DNA from: Myxococcales bacterium UBA5297
GTDB taxonomy: Bacteria; Myxococcota; Myxococcia; Myxococcales; UBA5297
NCBI GenBank assembly: GCA_002408385.1
Contig: DHSB01000159.1
Coordinates: 11,315-18,334, forward strand
Length of the DNA: 7,020 nt
Direction: 5' to 3'
Below, piece after piece: positions 3,826-7,020 of this stretch. The position numbers and the translations under genes were made by a program. Within the stretch, counting starts at the first letter, position 1; each line of letters starts with the position of its first letter. The notes beneath the pieces were generated by a model. It was not told the origin of the DNA and searched no databases. It was given only the letters and a program-made list of their open reading frames with translations.

Positions 3826-6639
3826 ATGAACCGCCCGGTCAGTCACATCGCGTCTGGTCGACAGCTCGGGGGATTGGACGTCTGGATCATGGCGGCTGCC
3901 CTGATGCTCCTGGCGCCGTCGGCTTTCGCGCAGGGCCAGCTCATCTGCATCGATCCCGGCCACGGCGGCAGTGACCCGGGCGCGGTCGGCTGCGGCCTCA
4001 ACGAGGACGAGATCAACCTCGACACCTCGCTCAAGCTGCGCACCCTGCTGCAGTCGGTCGGGTTCCGCGTGGAGATGACCCGGACGACCGACACCGCGGT
4101 CACCCTCGCGCAGCGCTCCTCCTACGCGAACTCGATCGGCGCCGATCGCTTCGTGAGCATCCACGCGAACGCATTCGACGGCATCGCCACCGGCATCGAG
4201 ACCTACTGCTACATCACCTCGACGGCCAGCTCGCCGGGCTGGGGGCTGGCGAGCCTCATCCAGGAGGAGATGCTGGATGCCTGGCCACTGAACGACCGCG
4301 GAGTAAGGAAGGAGGATTTCCATGTCCTGCGCGAGACGAACATGCCGGCGACCCTGACCGAGCTCGCCTTCATCGATAACTGCGCGGACGCGGCCTATCT
4401 CGGCAGCGGGACGCATCGCCAGGAGGCGGCGGTCGCGCACCAGCGGGCGGTCCAGCGCCACTACGGCCTGACGCCTGGAGGCGGCACGACGACGCAGGGC
4501 ACCGCCCGCGGCGTCATCTTCCAGGACACGGGCGCGGGCACCTCCGACATGTCGGCCCGTATCGAGGGCGCGACGGTGACCGTGCTCGAGACCAACGCGA
4601 CGGTGACCACCGACGCCAACGGCAACTGGCTCTTCTCGCTCGACCCGGGCACCTACACCGTCAAGGCCACGAAGGCGGGCTTCCAGGACAATCAGCGCAC
4701 CTGCGAGGTGACCTCCGGCGGGACCGCGTGGTGCTCCTTCGGGATGTTCCCCGCGTCTTCTGGCAGCACGGGAACTGCCCGGGGCGTCATCTTCGAGGAC
4801 ACCGGGGCGGGCACCGGCGACATGTCGATCAAGCTCGCAGGCGCCACCGTGCGAGTGAGCCAGACGGGCGCGACGGTGGCGACCGACGCGGACGGCGCCT
4901 GGCGTTTCGAGCTCGACGCCGGCACCTACACCATCACCGCCTCGAAGGCTGGCTATCAGAACGGCCAGAAGACGTGCGAGGTGACCGTGGGCGGCACGGC
5001 GTGGTGCTCTTTCGGCCTGCTGCCCGCGGCGGCGCAAGGCGGCACGGCCCAGGGCCTTGTCTTCATCGATCTCGGCGACGGCTCGAAGACGCCGCTGCCG
5101 GGCGCACAGGTCACCGTCCTCGAAACCTCGGCCACCGCGACCGCGGGCGCTGGCGGCGCCTACAACTTCGAGCTGCCGGCGGGCACCTACACCATCAAGG
5201 CGACCATGAGCGGATACAGCGAAAAGCAGGTCTCTTGCGCCGTGGCCTCCGGCCAGGCGGCAACTTGTGACATCGGGCTCGTTCCCCAGACCGGCGTCGC
5301 GCAGGGCTTCGTCTATGCGGACAAGGGCAACGCCGACACCGACACCCGCCTCTCCGGCGCAAGCCTGACCGTCGTCGAGACCTCGGACACGACGACCGCG
5401 GGATTGAGCGGCGACTGGAGCTTCGAGCTCGCCCCGGGCACCTACACCATCCGCGCCTCGGCGCCGGGCGTCGAGAACGCCGAGCGTAGCTGCAGCGTGG
5501 TCGCCGGCAGCACGACCGACTGTCCCCTCGGCATGCTCGTAGCCGAGGAGCCGGACGCGGGCACCGTCGACGACGCGGGCACGCGCCCGGATGCCGGCCA
5601 GGTGGCCGTGGACGCGGGAACCACTCCGGACGCGGGCACGCCCGACGAGCCCCGGGTCACGCCCGAGGCCCCCGGCGCCGGCTGTGGCTGCGGCACGACG
5701 GGCTCGGAACCTGCCGGGCTGCTGCTCCTCTCCTTCGCCGGTGCGGCGCTGATGCGACGCCGGGGACGAGCCGCCTCGAGCGCGAGCGTCGCCGCGCTGG
5801 GGCTGTGCCTGATGGTCGGCCTCACGGCCTGCACCGAGCAGGAGCAGGGCTCGGCGCAGCAGGCGCCGTCGTCCATGGTCCAGGCGCTCGAAACCCAGCC
5901 GTTCGTCATGGTCGGCGAAGCCCGCGAGCTCGCCGCGGGGATGGCGCCCGTCCTCTCGCCGCAGGGCGACGTCGTCGCCTTCACCCGGACCGGCTTCGAG
6001 GGGCTCTACCTCGTCGCGGCCGAAGGCGGCGCCGTCACGACGCTGACCGAGGAGCCGGGCGCGGGCTACGCGCCGGTCTGGGATCGCGACGGGGCCCGCA
6101 TCGCCTATCGGCATCCGGGCCAGCCGTTCGTCGAGTCGCCTGTCTTCAGCGTCGACCGTTACGGCAAGTCCGCCCGGCCGTTCGCGCTGCACCAGGGTGT
6201 CTGGGTGCTGCAGCGCGCCAATGCCATCGTGCTTCGCGAGGGCAAATCCGAGCGGATCATCGCCGAGGGTGGCGACCGCTACTTTGCGCCGTTTCTCACC
6301 CGCGACGGCCAGTTCGTCATCTACCGCGGGCTCGAGAGCGGCGTCTGGGCCTACCGCCGGCAGGACGGGTTGAGAGTCCACTTCGGTGAGGGCAGCCATC
6401 CGTCGGTCAGCGAGGACGGCCGCTACCTCGTCTTTACCCGGACCGCCGACGACGGCGAGCAGATGACGGCGGGCGATCTGTTCATCGCCGACCTGGCCGA
6501 TCCGTCCTTCCGCACCGCGGCGATCCCGCTCGAGGGCCACGTGATCGAGCTCTACCCGAGCTTCTCGAGCCGCAGCGGGCTGCTCGTCTACTCGACCGCC
6601 TGCAGCAGCGTTCGCGCGGTGAAGCTGGAGATTCGGTAA
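3826..6639 (+). CDS. Secreted N-acetylmuramoyl-L-alanine amidase with four repeats and MYXO-CTERM-like anchor, fused in frame to a lipoprotein beta-propeller
   Basis: This 937-residue predicted peptidoglycan hydrolase cleaves the bond between N-acetylmuramic acid and L-Ala in the wall. Residues 1-35 form a signal peptide with likely cleavage at AFA/QG. The Amidase_3 domain (about 38-215) has zinc ligands H46 (DPGHGG), E60 and H113 (SIHANA) and catalytic E179 (TLTELAFIDN), so it looks intact. Four carboxypeptidase-regulatory/Cna-B-like repeats follow (about 226-571), each with a C-x9-C pair. Next come a DAG-rich linker (577-607) and a MYXO-CTERM-like signal (619-648). Such signals normally end a protein, but here the frame continues into a second signal peptide with lipobox LTAC (C669) and a TolB/PD40-like propeller to residue 937. 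The ATG at 3826 is supported by AAGGAG. No stop separates the halves, so this is one gene as read, although a fusion of two ancestral genes or a sequencing error is possible. The amidase call is very sure; how the product is processed is inference. Confidence 0.92.
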   Translation: MNRPVSHIASGRQLGGLDVWIMAAALMLLAPSAFAQGQLICIDPGHGGSDPGAVGCGLNEDEINLDTSLKLRTLLQSVGFRVEMTRTTDTAVTLAQRSSYANSIGADRFVSIHANAFDGIATGIETYCYITSTASSPGWGLASLIQEEMLDAWPLNDRGVRKEDFHVLRETNMPATLTELAFIDNCADAAYLGSGTHRQEAAVAHQRAVQRHYGLTPGGGTTTQGTARGVIFQDTGAGTSDMSARIEGATVTVLETNATVTTDANGNWLFSLDPGTYTVKATKAGFQDNQRTCEVTSGGTAWCSFGMFPASSGSTGTARGVIFEDTGAGTGDMSIKLAGATVRVSQTGATVATDADGAWRFELDAGTYTITASKAGYQNGQKTCEVTVGGTAWCSFGLLPAAAQGGTAQGLVFIDLGDGSKTPLPGAQVTVLETSATATAGAGGAYNFELPAGTYTIKATMSGYSEKQVSCAVASGQAATCDIGLVPQTGVAQGFVYADKGNADTDTRLSGASLTVVETSDTTTAGLSGDWSFELAPGTYTIRASAPGVENAERSCSVVAGSTTDCPLGMLVAEEPDAGTVDDAGTRPDAGQVAVDAGTTPDAGTPDEPRVTPEAPGAGCGCGTTGSEPAGLLLLSFAGAALMRRRGRAASSASVAALGLCLMVGLTACTEQEQGSAQQAPSSMVQALETQPFVMVGEARELAAGMAPVLSPQGDVVAFTRTGFEGLYLVAAEGGAVTTLTEEPGAGYAPVWDRDGARIAYRHPGQPFVESPVFSVDRYGKSARPFALHQGVWVLQRANAIVLREGKSERIIAEGGDRYFAPFLTRDGQFVIYRGLESGVWAYRRQDGLRVHFGEGSHPSVSEDGRYLVFTRTADDGEQMTAGDLFIADLADPSFRTAAIPLEGHVIELYPSFSSRSGLLVYSTACSSVRAVKLEIR
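4501..5538 (+). repeat. Four tandem Cys-paired beta-sandwich repeats within the amidase
   Basis: Four repeats begin near 4501, 4774, 5044 and 5296 and span roughly 81-84 residues each. Each opens with G-T-A-x-G-like plus [VL]-[IV]-F, then G-A-x-[VL]-T-V and a signature PGTYT/AGTYT with [IV]-[KRT]-A. Each closes with two cysteines exactly ten positions apart (residues 293/303, 384/394, 471/481, 556/566). Repeats one and two are the most alike even in DNA, which suggests a recent duplication; repeat four is the most diverged. The fold resembles CarboxypepD_reg-like/Cna-B domains, which act as stalks or binding modules. The Cys pairs probably form disulphides outside the cytoplasm. Confidence 0.85.
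5554..5646 (+). other. DAG-rich linker
   Basis: Residues 577-607 contain five Asp-Ala-Gly triplets separated by Thr, Pro, Val and Arg-containing spacers. Such acidic, flexible linkers commonly precede the anchoring tail of myxobacterial surface proteins. It probably spaces the amidase and repeats away from the membrane. Confidence 0.7.
5680..5769 (+). other. MYXO-CTERM-like sorting signal, internal to the frame
   Basis: Residues 619-648 read as Gly-Cys-Gly-Cys-Gly, a short polar spacer, a hydrophobic segment of about 15 residues (PAGLLLLSFAGAALM) and the cluster RRRGR. This is the order of a MYXO-CTERM signal, in which the Cys motif is followed by one helix and a terminal Arg tail. Known members end within a few residues of the Arg cluster. 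This one is followed by another 289 residues, which is abnormal. Confidence 0.75.
5752..6639 (+). other. Lipoprotein / TolB-PD40-like propeller module inside the fused frame
   Basis: Starting at the internal ATG at 5752 (residue 643), the sequence has everything expected of an independent lipoprotein of 295 residues. There is a basic n-region MRRRGRA, a hydrophobic core and a lipobox LTAC with Cys at 5830-5832. A Gln/Ser-rich tether follows, and then propeller blades with the PD40 pattern (APVLSPQGDVVAFTR, APVWDRDGARIAYR, HPSVSEDGRYLVFTR). Blades of this type often mediate protein contacts in the periplasm. No purine-rich ribosome binding site precedes the ATG, so independent translation is not well supported. 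The module could still be released by signal peptidase II after Lgt modification. Confidence 0.65.
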
Positions 6640-6647
6640 CGCGAGGC

Positions 6648-6663
6648 CGGGCGTGCGCGCCCG
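6648..6663 (+). terminator. GC stem-loop after the amidase stop, possible terminator
   Basis: CGGGCG (6648-6653) and CGCCCG (6658-6663) form a perfect 6-bp stem around TGCG, eight bases after the TAA. Outer bases GCGAG (6641-6645) and CTCGC (6671-6675) could extend the structure. No T-run follows, so it is a weak intrinsic-terminator candidate and might instead stabilise the 3' end. Confidence 0.35.
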
Positions 6664-6681
6664 AGCCGAGCTCGCACTATC

Positions 6682-6794
6682 CGGGCACAGGGAAGGCATC
6701 GCGAGGAAGCGCCGTGCAGGAGCCCAGGCTGTCGGATGGGAACGGCGTCGCCCGCGGTGCCCCATGACCAGCCGTCACGCCTATCGGGCTCACG
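6682..6794. repeat. 113-bp direct repeat, copy 1
   Basis: This segment matches 6908-7020 at 109 of 113 positions without gaps. The differences are the two adjacent bases at 6700-6701 and single bases near 6765 and 6771. It contains an imperfect 10-bp stem (GGGAACGGCG with CGCGGTGCCC, 6738-6762, five-base loop). The right boundary is unknown because copy 2 is cut by the window end. Confidence 0.92.
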
Positions 6795-6907
6795 CTGAGC
6801 CGAGCTCAGGACAACGGAGGCGCCGCCGAGACCGCAGGCCCGCCCCCTCCCCTCCCAAACGGCGCGCAGTCGACCGTGCTCGACTCGATCACCGAGGGCG
6901 CGCCGCT

Positions 6908-7020
6908 CGGGCACAGGGAAGGCATGTCGAGGAAGCGCCGTGCAGGAGCCCAGGCTGTCGGATGGGAACGGCGTCGCCCGCGGTGCCCCAGGACCAACCG
7001 TCACGCCTATCGGGCTCACG
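6908..7020. repeat. 113-bp direct repeat, copy 2 (truncated by window end)
   Basis: The second copy lies exactly 226 bp after the first and keeps the same imperfect hairpin (6964-6988). The left boundary is sharp at the shared CGGGCACAG. Between the copies lies 113 bp of unrelated sequence (6795-6907). The match may continue beyond position 7020. Confidence 0.92.

Larger units (their letters stand above)
6640..7020. other. Apparently non-coding region downstream of the amidase
   Basis: This 381-bp stretch has no gene I can support. It contains a stem-loop after the stop, a small hairpin with arms CTGAGC and GCTCAG (6795-6809), and two copies of a 113-bp repeat. Open frames exist on both strands because of the GC content. 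The repeat spacing of 226 bp is not a multiple of three, so the two copies fall in different frames. This argues against a repeated protein domain. A coding segment continuing past the right edge cannot be excluded. Confidence 0.55.

Noticed and set aside
5752..6639. Annotating the lipoprotein propeller as a separate, independently translated gene
   Set aside because: No stop codon ends the upstream frame and no Shine-Dalgarno sequence precedes the ATG at 5752. It is recorded as a module of the fused gene instead.
3679..6765. A 1028-codon open frame on the minus strand opposite the amidase gene
   Set aside because: The peptide is Arg-, Ala- and Gly-rich with no domain signature, and it spans the amidase, the repeats and intergenic DNA alike. 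The opposite strand carries unmistakable amidase motifs.
6588..7019. A 143-codon minus-strand frame, and a shorter one at 6806-6997, covering the direct repeats
   Set aside because: The longer frame overlaps the end of the amidase gene. In both, the repeat copies fall in different frames, and no domain or convincing start site is visible.
6682..7020. A CRISPR array or insertion-sequence ends
   Set aside because: There are only two copies, each 113 bp, far longer than CRISPR repeats. They are direct rather than terminal inverted repeats, with no transposase or Cas gene in the window.

Overview
The window is high-GC DNA that most likely comes from a member of the Myxococcota (myxobacteria and relatives). 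The best taxonomic clues are in the large plus-strand gene. It carries a MYXO-CTERM-type tail (Gly-Cys-Gly-Cys motif, hydrophobic helix, Arg cluster) preceded by an Asp-Ala-Gly-rich linker of the kind common in surface proteins of that phylum. The phylum is inferred from sequence features only.

Layout. (1) Minus strand, 1-3386: a tightly packed two-gene unit transcribed leftwards. First comes a roughly 1004-residue signalling protein with a double zinc ribbon, a class III nucleotide cyclase domain, an AAA/STAND-like ATPase domain and TPR repeats. Three bases after its stop begins a proline-rich protein whose 3' part lies outside the window. (2) 3387-3825: a 439-bp divergent intergenic region containing GC-rich dyads and the ribosome binding sites of both flanking genes. 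(3) Plus strand, 3826-6639: one uninterrupted frame encoding a secreted N-acetylmuramoyl-L-alanine amidase, four Cys-paired beta-sandwich repeats, a DAG linker and a MYXO-CTERM-like anchor. It then continues directly into a complete lipoprotein signal peptide and a TolB/PD40-like beta-propeller. (4) 6640-7020: no convincing gene. It holds a GC stem-loop after the stop and two 113-bp copies of a direct repeat spaced 226 bp apart; the second copy reaches the window edge.

How the parts relate. The minus-strand unit looks like an intracellular cAMP-type signalling module. Its cyclase residues are intact, but the Walker A lysine is replaced by arginine. The plus-strand gene looks like an envelope protein acting on peptidoglycan. 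Nothing in the sequence links the two functionally beyond their divergent arrangement.

The most unusual object is the fused amidase / MYXO-CTERM / lipoprotein frame. One short Arg cluster serves both as the cytoplasmic tail of the sorting signal and as the positive n-region of the next signal peptide. This suggests a polyprotein split by membrane proteases, or a recent gene fusion.
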